From assembly GCA_002435785.1 (NCBI GenBank), contig DIUC01000056.1, positions 48,128-112,127 on the forward strand: DNA of 64,000 nt, written 5' to 3'. Position 1 is the stretch's first letter. The number at the start of each line of letters is the position of its first letter. A program made the translations under genes and the position numbers. This DNA comes from Saprospiraceae bacterium UBA6168. GTDB lineage: Bacteria; Bacteroidota; Bacteroidia; Chitinophagales; Saprospiraceae. The notes below the pieces were generated by a model. The model was given only the letters and a program-made list of their open reading frames with translations, did not search any database and was not told where the DNA came from. Below are positions 51,234 through 58,914 of the stretch, piece after piece.

Positions 51234-52415
51234 ATGAAAAACTTCCTATTTTCCCTACTCTTCCCCCTTCTTTGTGCTTTTTTGGGCACCAACTGCACCT
51301 ACAATCCACCCTCTAAAAGCACGGCAAAAGAAATACGGAAAGACACCACCCTCCTCGGTGGTTATTTGTCCAGAATCACGTTGCCGCCCGGTTTTAAAAT
51401 CGAGGTGTATGCCGACCAAGTGGAAAATGCCCGCTCCATGACCCTCACGCCCGGCGGCACGCTCTTCGTGGGCACCCGTGACAAGGGCAACGTCTATGCC
51501 CTCCGGGACGAGGACGGCGACATGCGGGCGGAAAAGAAATACCTGCTGGCTGAGGGCCTGAACATGCCCAACGGCGTGGCTTTCCGCAATGGCGACCTGT
51601 ACGTGGCGGAGGTCAGCCGCATCATCAAGTTCACTGACATTGAGAAGAACTTGGCAAATCCGCCGAAGCCGGTGGTGGTGTACGATAAGTTCCCGACCGA
51701 CAAGCACCACGGCTGGAAGTACATCGCCTTCGGGCCGGATGGCAAGCTCTATGTGCCAGTGGGAGCACCTTGCAATATTTGCAACAAGGAGAAAGACAAT
51801 AAAATCTACGCCAGCATCACCCGCATGGACATTGACGGCACAGCGCCGGAAGTGGTGGCGCACGGCATCCGCAATACGGTCGGGTTTGCTTGGCACCCGC
51901 AAACTGGCAAGCTCTGGTTTACCGACAACGGCGGGGACATGATGGGCGACGACGTACCAGCGGATGAACTGAACTATGCCGCCTCTGACGGCCTACATTT
52001 CGGCTACCCGTTCTGCCACCAAGGCGATGTGCCCGACCCTGAGTTTGGGAAAGGCCGCAATTGCAGCGAGTTCGTTGCGCCAGCGCAAAAGCTCGGCCCA
52101 CACGTGGCAGCGCTCGGCATGGAGTTTTATCAGGGTAAACAATTCCCGACGGAATACCAAAACCAAGTACTGATAGCCGAACACGGCTCCTGGAACCGCA
52201 AGAAAAAAATCGGCTACCGGGTGATGATGGTCAACATTGACGGCGGAAAAGGGACTTCCTACAAACCCTTCGCCGAAGGATGGCTCGATGAAGCCACCGA
52301 CGAAGCCTGGGGCCGCCCCGTGGATTTGGAGCACCTGCCGGATGGTTCTATGCTTGTCTCCGATGATTATGCGGGGGCAATTTATCGGATTTCTTATGGT
52401 GATTCAAAGCAGTAG
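51234..52415 (+). CDS. Lipoprotein sorbosone/glucose dehydrogenase-like, PQQ-type propeller
   Basis: 393 residues with a lipobox (CAFLGTNCTY). The propeller domain shows ITLPPGFKIEVYADQVENAR, MTLTPGGTLFVGTRDKGNVY, GLNMPNGVAFRNGDLYVAEV, HHGWKYIAFGPDGKLYVPVG, HGIRNTVGFAWHPQTGKLWF and LIAEHGSWNRKKKIGYRVMM. A pair CNICNKE sits in a loop. This set is that of L-sorbosone dehydrogenase-like proteins, which oxidise sugars with PQQ. TACCTTGC about 40 bp upstream resembles a -7 box. It acts at the outer membrane or in the periplasm. It is the second PQQ-type propeller in the window after 31855. Confidence 0.88.
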   Translation: MKNFLFSLLFPLLCAFLGTNCTYNPPSKSTAKEIRKDTTLLGGYLSRITLPPGFKIEVYADQVENARSMTLTPGGTLFVGTRDKGNVYALRDEDGDMRAEKKYLLAEGLNMPNGVAFRNGDLYVAEVSRIIKFTDIEKNLANPPKPVVVYDKFPTDKHHGWKYIAFGPDGKLYVPVGAPCNICNKEKDNKIYASITRMDIDGTAPEVVAHGIRNTVGFAWHPQTGKLWFTDNGGDMMGDDVPADELNYAASDGLHFGYPFCHQGDVPDPEFGKGRNCSEFVAPAQKLGPHVAALGMEFYQGKQFPTEYQNQVLIAEHGSWNRKKKIGYRVMMVNIDGGKGTSYKPFAEGWLDEATDEAWGRPVDLEHLPDGSMLVSDDYAGAIYRISYGDSKQ

Positions 52416-52573
52416 GTAATGTGGGTAGGTGAGATTTCCGAAATCTTTGAGATTTCGGAAATCCTGAGAGCGGTACGATTGCTGGGGCGGTCGTGCCGCT
52501 TTTGTTTTTGGGGTGATGGAGTAATATCCAACCAAAACCGTTCAGTGGGATGTCTTTCTCAAAAAATACTTTT

Positions 52574-53713
52574 ATGAAACAGCTTAATTCAATTCTAATT
52601 TTCTCTTTGATTTCCATTGTTGTCTTTTCCTGCAAAAAAGACGACGATACGGCTTCCGCAAAGTTCCATACACCTTGCAATTCGGTTTTGGATAAATGGG
52701 AAATCACCGCTTTGCATTTGCCGGAGACTCAAGCACAAAACGACTTGGTTTTTATCGATGAAGAAACTGGCTTTACCGTCGGCAATGCTGGCACTATCCT
52801 CAAAACTGTGAATGGCGGTCAAGACTGGACCTTCGTTGAACGATATTATAACTTGAATACACATGAAATTGATAAGAGTGCCTTGACGAAGGCAAGGCTG
52901 CTCACGGTATTTTTCGTGGATGAGGCCATAGGCTATGTGGGCGGAGAAGCCGAAAATATCCCAATATCAGGGGGAAATATAGACGCAGTTTTATTGAAAA
53001 CGAAGGATGGTGGAGATACTTGGAGCAAGCAATATTTGCCGGGGGTAAGAAGTGTTAAAAAACTCTATTTTTTTGACGCCGATAATGGGCTTGCCTTATT
53101 TTTGATTAGTGATGAAAACAATTATTTAAAGTATAAAATGTACGCCACGCACGATGCTGCGGCTACTTGGGAGATTGTGCCGATGCCTAACCTGACAATT
53201 AGTGGCTCCCAGTTTGACGTAAGTTCAATTAGTGTCGGTGTTTGGGTGGTTGAAAACTATTTTAGTTCAAAATATCTTCGCTCCACCGACAAAGGGCAAA
53301 CTTGGCAGGAAGTCCCTATCCCTTCCACTGAATGTAATTCGATAAGATTTCAGACCGATGCACAGGGTACAGCGGATTGCGGTGGAAAATCCTATAAAAC
53401 CACGAACGGTGGTAATTCATGGGAAGAGATAATAATAGCCGACCATACCACTGATGGCGCAGCATTGAAATATTTCAGGTCTACGACCGAAGGATTTGCC
53501 TTCGTTCCGGTTTATGATAATCAAACTGGTGGCGGTGAAAGTTGGCAGGTGTTGAACTCATTCGAAGTTTACCAAACCACAGACGGCGGCATCAACTGGA
53601 AAAAATCCTTGATTGATAAAGAATGTGATTTCACAGGGACGACTTTTACCTACTCGGATGAGGTATTTTATACATTAGGGTGGACAGCAGTAAACAAGTT
53701 TAAGCTGCAGTAA
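52574..53713 (+). CDS. YCF48-like beta-propeller lipoprotein
   Basis: 379 residues from ATG 52574 (MKQLNSILIFSLISIVVFSC, lipobox at the end). Repeated blade motifs are of the form G-W/T-x-V-G and T-x-D-G-G-x-T-W: FTVGNAGTILKTVNGGQDWT, LLKTKDGGDTWSKQYLPG, YLRSTDKGQTWQEVPIP, YKTTNGGNSWEEIIIADH, YQTTDGGINWKKSLID. This is the YCF48/HCF136 and sortilin-like propeller. In chloroplasts HCF136 helps photosystem II assembly; in Bacteroidota the proteins are of unknown role. AT-rich codon use compared with its neighbours suggests a possible later arrival. Confidence 0.82.
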   Translation: MKQLNSILIFSLISIVVFSCKKDDDTASAKFHTPCNSVLDKWEITALHLPETQAQNDLVFIDEETGFTVGNAGTILKTVNGGQDWTFVERYYNLNTHEIDKSALTKARLLTVFFVDEAIGYVGGEAENIPISGGNIDAVLLKTKDGGDTWSKQYLPGVRSVKKLYFFDADNGLALFLISDENNYLKYKMYATHDAAATWEIVPMPNLTISGSQFDVSSISVGVWVVENYFSSKYLRSTDKGQTWQEVPIPSTECNSIRFQTDAQGTADCGGKSYKTTNGGNSWEEIIIADHTTDGAALKYFRSTTEGFAFVPVYDNQTGGGESWQVLNSFEVYQTTDGGINWKKSLIDKECDFTGTTFTYSDEVFYTLGWTAVNKFKLQ

Positions 53714-53851
53714 ATGCTCCATCATGTAGTCCATTTATTATTCCAATAGAATAGCTCAGTTGTGGCAAGTATGTCCCCGTTACCGCAAGTATTTCCCTAT
53801 TGTACCAAGACTTCCCATAAAAGCAATAGTTCCACCAAGTATTCAGCCAAG

Positions 53852-53890
53852 CGGCACTTGCGATATTGTAGCAGGGAACCGCAAGTGCCG
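53852..53890. repeat. 11-bp inverted repeat
   Basis: CGGCACTTGCG at 53852-53862 is exactly complementary to CGCAAGTGCCG at 53880-53890, with a 17-base loop. It lies 140 bp after the YCF48-like gene and may be a terminator without a T-run. Confidence 0.5.
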
Positions 53891-54011
53891 ATTCGCTGAA
53901 CACTTGTTCAAACTCCAGATTCCATCTATCTGCGCCATCAAGCCGCACCCATTTTCTCCTCCAACCCCAAAAAATCCCTCCACCCTCAACCTGCAATATC
54001 CCAGCGCTATT

Positions 54012-54189
54012 CCAGCCGCTGGACAGCCATTTGGTAAAATGCAAACGCCTGTCCAGCCGCTGGACAGTCATTTGGTAAAATGCAAATGGCTTGCCAGCCG
54101 CTTGGCCAATCGCTTGGTAAAATGCAAATGGCTTACTAGCCGCTAGACCAGCGCTTGGTAAAACACAAATGCTTCCAGCATCATTTTAC
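54012..54189. repeat. 41-42 bp imperfect tandem repeat (four units plus partial)
   Basis: Units begin at 54012, 54053, 54094 and 54136, with a partial fifth near 54175. Each has the form CCAGCCGCTGGAC...TTGGTAAAATGCAAATGGC. Each unit begins with a small palindrome (CCAGCCGCTGG or its variants). Similarity falls from left to right. No coding frame follows the period. Confidence 0.85.
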
Positions 54190-54407
54190 AGGAGATTCTC
54201 AGGGCATTTGGAAAGGTGGCGGGAAATTATTTTGAGAAAACTCGAAAATGGTGAAAAAAAATTCAAAAAAAATGAAACGTGAAAAACCTGTCCTCGTAAA
54301 ACAAAACTAGTCCGCCAAGCTGGCCGGGCTAACGGCATGACGGCCTGACAAGGGCCAAATGCCAAAGGGGGATTTCCCCGCACCAACATTCTTAACTATC
54401 AACCACA

Positions 54408-55403
54408 ATGAAAAGAGAGTACATCCATTTGACCAATCCTTTTGAGATTGCCACCAAGGATTCGAAAGCCAAAATGAACGTCATTGCCAGTGACCACGAT
54501 TCCCGCCTCGAAATTGGCATCGCAGACCCTGAAATCCTTGCCCTGTACACGCCGTTCAACGTTGAAAAAAACATTTATCAAAACCTGATGTCGCAATGGT
54601 TGAGCGTCAAGGGCGTGAGCAAGGGTAAAACCAAGTCTTGGGAAGATGAATTGGACGTGGTTACCAAAACCACTATATATATTTGGGAAGGCAAGATATT
54701 TAGTGTTTTTCCAAAGAACACGGCTACTGCGCTGGAGATTTTCCCAAATAACAAATCGCCGCTGACCGCTAGTAAATACGAGGAGCGCTTGATTGCTTTG
54801 ACGGCGTTTCATCTTACGCTGGGCAACTATCCGGAATTGGCGGATTTGACCATTGAGGTTGGCGAAAAAGTGGAGGAAATTAAACTGCTCCGAAAAGTGC
54901 AAACGGAATATTTTAACAGGATTAACCTTGCCGTCAGCAAAGTGGAGGCGCAGCGGAAGGTGTTATCAAAGATGTGCAACAACAACCTAAGCACCTTGAA
55001 GATTAAATTCTGCGACAATATAGATTTGGTTAAACTTTACTTTGACTTTAATCTTTTGCGCAGGAACGTTAACGACAATGACGCCATTTTTCAGTTCAAC
55101 GGTGCGGTGGAGGCAGGTACGACTTTCACGGTGGTATTGCCAGAAAAACTGGCCATCAGCGCCAATGCTTCTTGCATTTTTACCAATCAGTCCGCTCTGC
55201 TGGATTTGCAGTTTTTCTTTTCCGCCAATGGTTCTGCCGCCGACAATCCGGTAATGACAACGGTGGCCGCTAATGAAAGCGTGACCGGTACTGCGGCCGA
55301 ATCGGGGTGGGCACCGGGCGCCAATTTCCTCATCGTGAAGAATACGGGGGCAGTGACGGCAGAGTTTGAAGGGATGATGGTGGCTGCGGGAGTAACGGAG
55401 TGA
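54408..55403 (+). CDS. Uncharacterised two-domain protein
   Basis: 331 residues, no signal peptide or membrane helix. Residues ~1-200 are mainly helical (IYQNLMSQWLSVKGVSKGKT, YEERLIALTAFHLTLGNYPE, EEIKLLRKVQTEYFNRINLA). Residues ~215-331 look like a beta-sandwich: FDFNLLRRNVNDNDAIFQFN, AGTTFTVVLPEKLAISANAS, LDLQFFFSANGSAADNP, NFLIVKNTGAVTAEFEGMMV. A FNVEKNIYQNL block lies near the start. I do not recognise either part. It could be a cytoplasmic or injected protein (contractile-apparatus cargo-like), but no such genes are nearby. It is flanked by a repeat region and a terminator. Confidence 0.6.
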   Translation: MKREYIHLTNPFEIATKDSKAKMNVIASDHDSRLEIGIADPEILALYTPFNVEKNIYQNLMSQWLSVKGVSKGKTKSWEDELDVVTKTTIYIWEGKIFSVFPKNTATALEIFPNNKSPLTASKYEERLIALTAFHLTLGNYPELADLTIEVGEKVEEIKLLRKVQTEYFNRINLAVSKVEAQRKVLSKMCNNNLSTLKIKFCDNIDLVKLYFDFNLLRRNVNDNDAIFQFNGAVEAGTTFTVVLPEKLAISANASCIFTNQSALLDLQFFFSANGSAADNPVMTTVAANESVTGTAAESGWAPGANFLIVKNTGAVTAEFEGMMVAAGVTE

Positions 55404-55470
55404 GGGCGTGACCGAGATTAAGGTCATTGAAGGTCATTAAATGTCATTGGTCATTGATACCTTATCCATG

Positions 55471-55506
55471 AAATAAGGGTTGGCACAAAGTGTCCAACCC
55501 TTATTT
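55471..55506. terminator. Convergent-gene terminator
   Basis: 13-bp arms AAATAAGGGTTGG (55471-55483) and CCAACCCTTATTT (55494-55506) are extended by a CAC/GTG pair, with A/T ends on both sides. It lies between the 331-residue gene and the DUF2158 gene. Confidence 0.85.
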
Positions 55507-55516
55507 ATTTATTCCA

Positions 55517-55783
55517 TTAATATTGCAAGTAATTGGCCCGACTATGGGCAGTGCTTTGGTAATTGGGCAAATCATAGCCGTGGCCCAACTTGATAAGTAC
55601 ATCTTGGTTGAACACTTGGCTCTGGCGCTTGCCATTTATGTCCCAAACACAGTCCACCCAATAACCGCTTTGGGTGGCCCCAATCAGAGGGAATTTCGTC
55701 GGCATATAGCCTATTACCTGCATGATGGGTCCTCCTCCATAATGCCGAACCCGGTCGCCTGGTTTAAATCTTTTAATCGCCAT
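55517..55783 (-). CDS. DUF2158 (YodC-like) protein
   Basis: 88 residues: MAIKRFKPGDRVRHYGGGPI, MQVIGYMPTKFPL, GYWVDCVWDINGKRQSQVFN, QDVLIKLGHGYDLPNYQSTA. The pattern (FKPGDRVRHYGGGPIMQVIG, then W-x-DCVW and a QVF-x-Q-D-x-L block) fits the DUF2158/YodC family of small SH3-like proteins. Function is unknown; SH3-like folds often bind proteins or RNA. It is cytoplasmic. Confidence 0.8.
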   Translation of the reverse strand: MAIKRFKPGDRVRHYGGGPIMQVIGYMPTKFPLIGATQSGYWVDCVWDINGKRQSQVFNQDVLIKLGHGYDLPNYQSTAHSRANYLQY

Positions 55784-55824
55784 AATTTGAAAGATTTAAA
55801 GGTTAAACAATATGGTGAAAACTA

Positions 55825-55866
55825 AGAGCATGTTTGGGATTTGGTCACTTGGCACAAACATGCTCT
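55825..55866 (-). terminator. Hairpin after the DegQ-type gene
   Basis: Perfect 12-bp arms (55825-55836 with 55855-55866) lie 11 bp downstream of the protease stop on the minus strand, with a T-rich tail after them. Confidence 0.8.
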
Positions 55867-55876
55867 AAGCCTTGAT

Positions 55877-57379
55877 TTACATACCAAATGCGTAAAATTG
55901 TGTGCCGGGGATGTTCTCATAAACGCCTTCCAGCATTACGCCGCCTTTTTTGTCCTTTAGTGCATCCACCAGGTCTTCGACCTTTCGCACGGATTTGCCA
56001 TCCACTTTAGTGATAATAAAGCCCTCCTGCATCTGGGTGCTGCGGCGCAGTTTGCCTGCGTGTATTGATTTCACACGAACACCACCGGACAAGTCCAGCT
56101 TTTTGGCCAATTTTTCATCCAATGTCTCAAACTCTCCGCCGAGTATGCTCAGGATTTCGTTTTCTTCCTTTTTGACGATGTTGGTGTTCCCGCTTCGGTT
56201 GTTGAGCTTTACGTCAAAAGTCTTTTCAACACCTTTGCGGTTGACCTTGAGCCTCACCACATCTCCAGGGCGGTGGCGGGCGATGAGTTCCTGCAATTTG
56301 GGCGAGGTGTTAGCCGCCACATCATCCACCGAAAGTATGACGTCGCCCGGCTTGATGCCTGCCGCACCGGCGGCGCTGTTCGCCAGAATACTGTCCACGT
56401 ACACGCCACTGGTCAGGTTGAGGTTTTTTTCCCGTGCCAGTTGACCGTCCACCGTTCGGATGAGCACACCAAGAACGCCCCTTTGCACCACGCCAAATTT
56501 CATCATGTCCTCTACCACCTTGCTGACAATATTGGCGGGAACCGCAAAGCCATAACCCGCATAACTGCCTGTATTCGAGGCAATTGCAGTGTTGATGCCT
56601 ATCAATCCACCATTCAGGTTGACGAGTGCCCCGCCGCTGTTGCCGGGGTTGATGGCGGCATCTGTCTGTATAAAGCTCTCTACGGCAAACTGCTCCCGCA
56701 AGATGTTGATGTTGCGTCCCTTGGCGCTCACAATACCTGCTGTCACCGTACTGGTAAGGTTAAAAGGATTGCCCACAGCCATTACCCACTCGCCGACCTT
56801 AACGTCATCAGAGTTTACCAATGGAATGGTTGGCAGGTTTTTTTCCTTGATTTGAAGGAGGGCAAGGTCGGTGCTGGGGTCGGTGCCCACCACGGTAGCC
56901 TTGTAAGAACGGTTGTCGTGAAGCGTCACCTCCACATCATCGGCATCAGCAATGACGTGGTTGTTGGTCACGATATAGCCGTCGGCGTTGATGATGACGC
57001 CGCTGCCCGTGCCCACCTGAGGCATTGGTTGTCCGCCGTTGTTGGGAGAGCGAAAGAAAAAATTGTCGAGGGGTTGGTCCCTGAAAAAATCCCGGAAAGG
57101 TTCGGGCATTTCCTGCAACCCATTTCCACGCCTGACGGCAGTAGAGGTTGATTTAACGTGGACCACAGCGTCCATTACGCCTTCTGCTATACGGGTGAAA
57201 TCGAGCGGAATGGTCTCGCCGTTGTTGCCGAGCGTATAGACTGCCCTGCTGGCGGGTGCGGCTTCCACATAATCAATTCTAAACGGTTTAGTTTCATTCA
57301 TCCAGAAATGGTAAATGCTCAGTGTCAGCGCAGAAATCAGGAAGGCTGCTATACTGCTCGATAATATGATTCTCTTCAT
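55877..57379 (-). CDS. Periplasmic trypsin-like serine endoprotease, DegP/DegQ (HtrA) family
   Basis: 500 residues. An N-terminal signal-like hydrophobic helix (IILSSSIAAFLISALTLSI) is followed by the protease domain with catalytic H141 (NNHVIADADD), D171 (DPSTDLALLQ) and S248 (NPGNSGGALVN). Two PDZ domains follow (about 305-385, AAGAAGIKPGDVILSVDD, and 420-490, HAGKLRRSTQMQEGFIITKV). HtrA proteases refold or digest misfolded envelope proteins under heat and other stress. Its gene follows hsp20 in the same direction after 154 bp with a hairpin between. Full length for the family. Confidence 0.96.
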   Translation of the reverse strand: MKRIILSSSIAAFLISALTLSIYHFWMNETKPFRIDYVEAAPASRAVYTLGNNGETIPLDFTRIAEGVMDAVVHVKSTSTAVRRGNGLQEMPEPFRDFFRDQPLDNFFFRSPNNGGQPMPQVGTGSGVIINADGYIVTNNHVIADADDVEVTLHDNRSYKATVVGTDPSTDLALLQIKEKNLPTIPLVNSDDVKVGEWVMAVGNPFNLTSTVTAGIVSAKGRNINILREQFAVESFIQTDAAINPGNSGGALVNLNGGLIGINTAIASNTGSYAGYGFAVPANIVSKVVEDMMKFGVVQRGVLGVLIRTVDGQLAREKNLNLTSGVYVDSILANSAAGAAGIKPGDVILSVDDVAANTSPKLQELIARHRPGDVVRLKVNRKGVEKTFDVKLNNRSGNTNIVKKEENEILSILGGEFETLDEKLAKKLDLSGGVRVKSIHAGKLRRSTQMQEGFIITKVDGKSVRKVEDLVDALKDKKGGVMLEGVYENIPGTQFYAFGM

Positions 57380-57409
57380 GATTGCAATTTTTTAAAATAA
57401 ACAAGGAAG

Positions 57410-57437
57410 CGTTCCACCATCCGGCGTTGGTGGAACG
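57410..57437 (-). terminator. Hairpin between hsp20 and the DegQ-type gene
   Basis: A ten-bp stem (CGTTCCACCA with TGGTGGAACG) is followed on the minus strand by a CTTCCTTGTTT tail. It may end the hsp20 transcript in part or process a joint one. Confidence 0.6.
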
Positions 57438-57533
57438 ACCTTTCCTTTATTACCTTAAAATGAAATGGAATACATGCGCCTTTAAGAAGTACTATAGAGG
57501 AGATAGACCTCTGCCGGAAAAGGCGTTAAAAAA

Positions 57534-57986
57534 TTACGCAACCTGGATTTGGCGAGGTGGCAACGCCTTGGCTTCTTCCCGTTTTGGAATCAGGATTTGA
57601 AGCATGCCATTTTCATAGCGGGCGTTGATTTTGCTGGTATCCACCACGCTTTTTGGCAAGTGAAAGCTGCGTTCGAACGATTGATAACTAAACTCCCTTC
57701 GGGTAAAGCGCTGGTTATCATTCGTCTCATGATTGGTCTGCTTTTCAGAAGAGATTTTCAAGTACTCGTTGTCGAGTTCAATCTTGAAATCCTCCTTTTT
57801 CATGCCCGGTGCTGCCATTTCCACCAAAAAGCCGTCGTTGCTCTCCTGGATGTTGACAGAAGGCAAAGTGGTATTGGTGTTGGAGAAATGGTTATTGGAC
57901 CAATCGTTCAGGTCACGGGTGAAAAAGTCGTCGAACAGACGTGGAAATGATGGGAAAATCGAAGCACTCCATTTTGTCGGTGTCAT
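57534..57986 (-). CDS. Small heat-shock protein, Hsp20/alpha-crystallin family
   Basis: 150 residues, typical length. The N-terminal arm (FPSFPRLFDDFFTRDLNDWS) is followed by the alpha-crystallin domain with GFLVEMAAPGMKKEDFKIEL, FTRREFSYQSFERSFHLPKS and a last strand ARYENGMLQILIPKREEAKA. The I-x-I/V motif shows as ILIPK. It forms oligomers that hold unfolding proteins. It is unusual in having a strong Shine-Dalgarno sequence (AAGGAGGT) five bases before its ATG and four AAAATGTC repeats upstream. It lies next to a DegQ-type protease. Confidence 0.95.
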   Translation of the reverse strand: MTPTKWSASIFPSFPRLFDDFFTRDLNDWSNNHFSNTNTTLPSVNIQESNDGFLVEMAAPGMKKEDFKIELDNEYLKISSEKQTNHETNDNQRFTRREFSYQSFERSFHLPKSVVDTSKINARYENGMLQILIPKREEAKALPPRQIQVA

Positions 57987-57991
57987 AGCTT

Positions 57992-57999
57992 ACCTCCTT
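57992..57999 (-). promoter_or_regulatory. Consensus Shine-Dalgarno of hsp20
   Basis: On the minus strand AAGGAGGT is the full complement of the 16S rRNA 3' tail, with five bases to the ATG at 57986. Most other starts in this window have no such sequence. Confidence 0.8.
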
Positions 58000-58115
58000 T
58001 TTTGGTTAAACAATTAATGATTAAACAATTTGAGTTAGTGGCGATGAAACTGAAATTCAGTCTTCCTATTTTCTGCCATCAAGGCTTGTGCCAACCGATT
58101 TGGTGATAGTATTGA

Positions 58116-58172
58116 CTGAAAAAATGTCCAGAAAAATGTCAAAATGTCTTTTTTTGAAACTGAAAAAATGTC
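58116..58172. promoter_or_regulatory. Cluster of AAAATGTC repeats upstream of hsp20
   Basis: Copies of AAAATGTC start at 58121, 58133, 58141 and 58165. The 14-mer ACTGAAAAAATGTC occurs twice, about 44 bp apart. The cluster lies about 130-190 bp upstream of the hsp20 start on the minus strand and may be a binding array for a stress regulator. Confidence 0.45.
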
Positions 58173-58270
58173 ATTTGAATGGACTAAAAAGATGTAAAAA
58201 ACGAACCCATGGCGGGTAGCGACAAATACAAACTGCTATCCCTAAGACTTCCGTTTTAAAGAGATACACA

Positions 58271-58717
58271 TCATTTACTACTCGCATCTTTCTTTCCCCG
58301 CTCCCGCCTTTCAAAAAAAGCATCCACTGGCTTCAGTCCGACATTGATTAGCAGCACCACCAGGGCAGCAATCAGTGCCTCCGTCAGGTAACCTGCTGCG
58401 GCCATACAACCCAGAGCCGAACTGCACCAGATGGTGGCCGCCGTGGTCAAGCCATGCACACTGAAGACCCGGTGCAAAATGACGCCTGCCCCGAGGAACC
58501 CCACGCCCGTGGCCACTTGTCCCACGATTCTTGTGGCGTCGCCGTTCCCACCAGCCGTCATTTCCAGCGATAGCAGCACGAAAATGGCAGAGCCTACTGC
58601 TACCAGCAGGTTGGTGCGTAAGCCTGCGCTTTTGTGTGCCAACTGCCGTTCCAACCCAACGAGGAAGCCGATGAGGAAAGCCGTGGCGAGGCGCAAAATG
58701 AAGTCGTTCAGTGTCAT
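58271..58717 (-). CDS. MgtC/SapB family membrane protein
   Basis: 148 residues with four to five membrane helices. Conserved blocks are LATAFLIGFLVGLERQLAHK, GLRTNLLVAVGSAIFVLLSL, RIVGQVATGVGFLGAGVILH and TTAATIWCSSALGCMAAAGY. It is the membrane domain of MgtC without the C-terminal ACT-like domain, as in the SapB group. MgtC limits ATP synthase activity in some bacteria and aids growth at low Mg2+; it stands divergent from and 200 bp away from the ATP synthase operon, which may or may not be meaningful. Confidence 0.92.
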   Translation of the reverse strand: MTLNDFILRLATAFLIGFLVGLERQLAHKSAGLRTNLLVAVGSAIFVLLSLEMTAGGNGDATRIVGQVATGVGFLGAGVILHRVFSVHGLTTAATIWCSSALGCMAAAGYLTEALIAALVVLLINVGLKPVDAFFERRERGKKDASSK

Positions 58718-58914
58718 GGTTCATGATAATTGAAGCGGACAATTTTTGATAAAGATAGAAAATCTGGGCATAAATAAAGTGACTTATGTCCCTGATTTAC
58801 AGGAGAAAAATCAGCAAAAAAACGACCATAAACATTGTTCCTTTGATACGTTTATCGGAGAGTGCGATTTAAAACGGACTTAATCCATGAGGCAAAGACT
58901 TATCAAACATTCAA

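Larger units (their letters stand above)
53714..54407. other. Gene-free stretch with repeats and hairpins
   Basis: 694 bp without a convincing gene. It includes an 11-bp inverted repeat (53852-53862 with 53880-53890), the 41-bp tandem repeat described separately, and an A/T-rich stretch with a basic 20-residue frame (from ATG 54249) that I do not trust. The region just before 54408 carries GGCCGGGC-type small stems. Confidence 0.6.

Noticed and set aside
53700..54071. 123-codon minus-strand frame over the repeat region
   Set aside because: It overlaps the tandem repeat and has no recognisable pattern or start context.
54012..54189. Possible CRISPR array
   Set aside because: Units are contiguous and degenerate with no unique spacers, and no cas genes are present.
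54249..54311. 20-residue basic peptide frame before the 331-residue gene
   Set aside because: Too short and formed mainly of A-rich runs; nothing supports translation.
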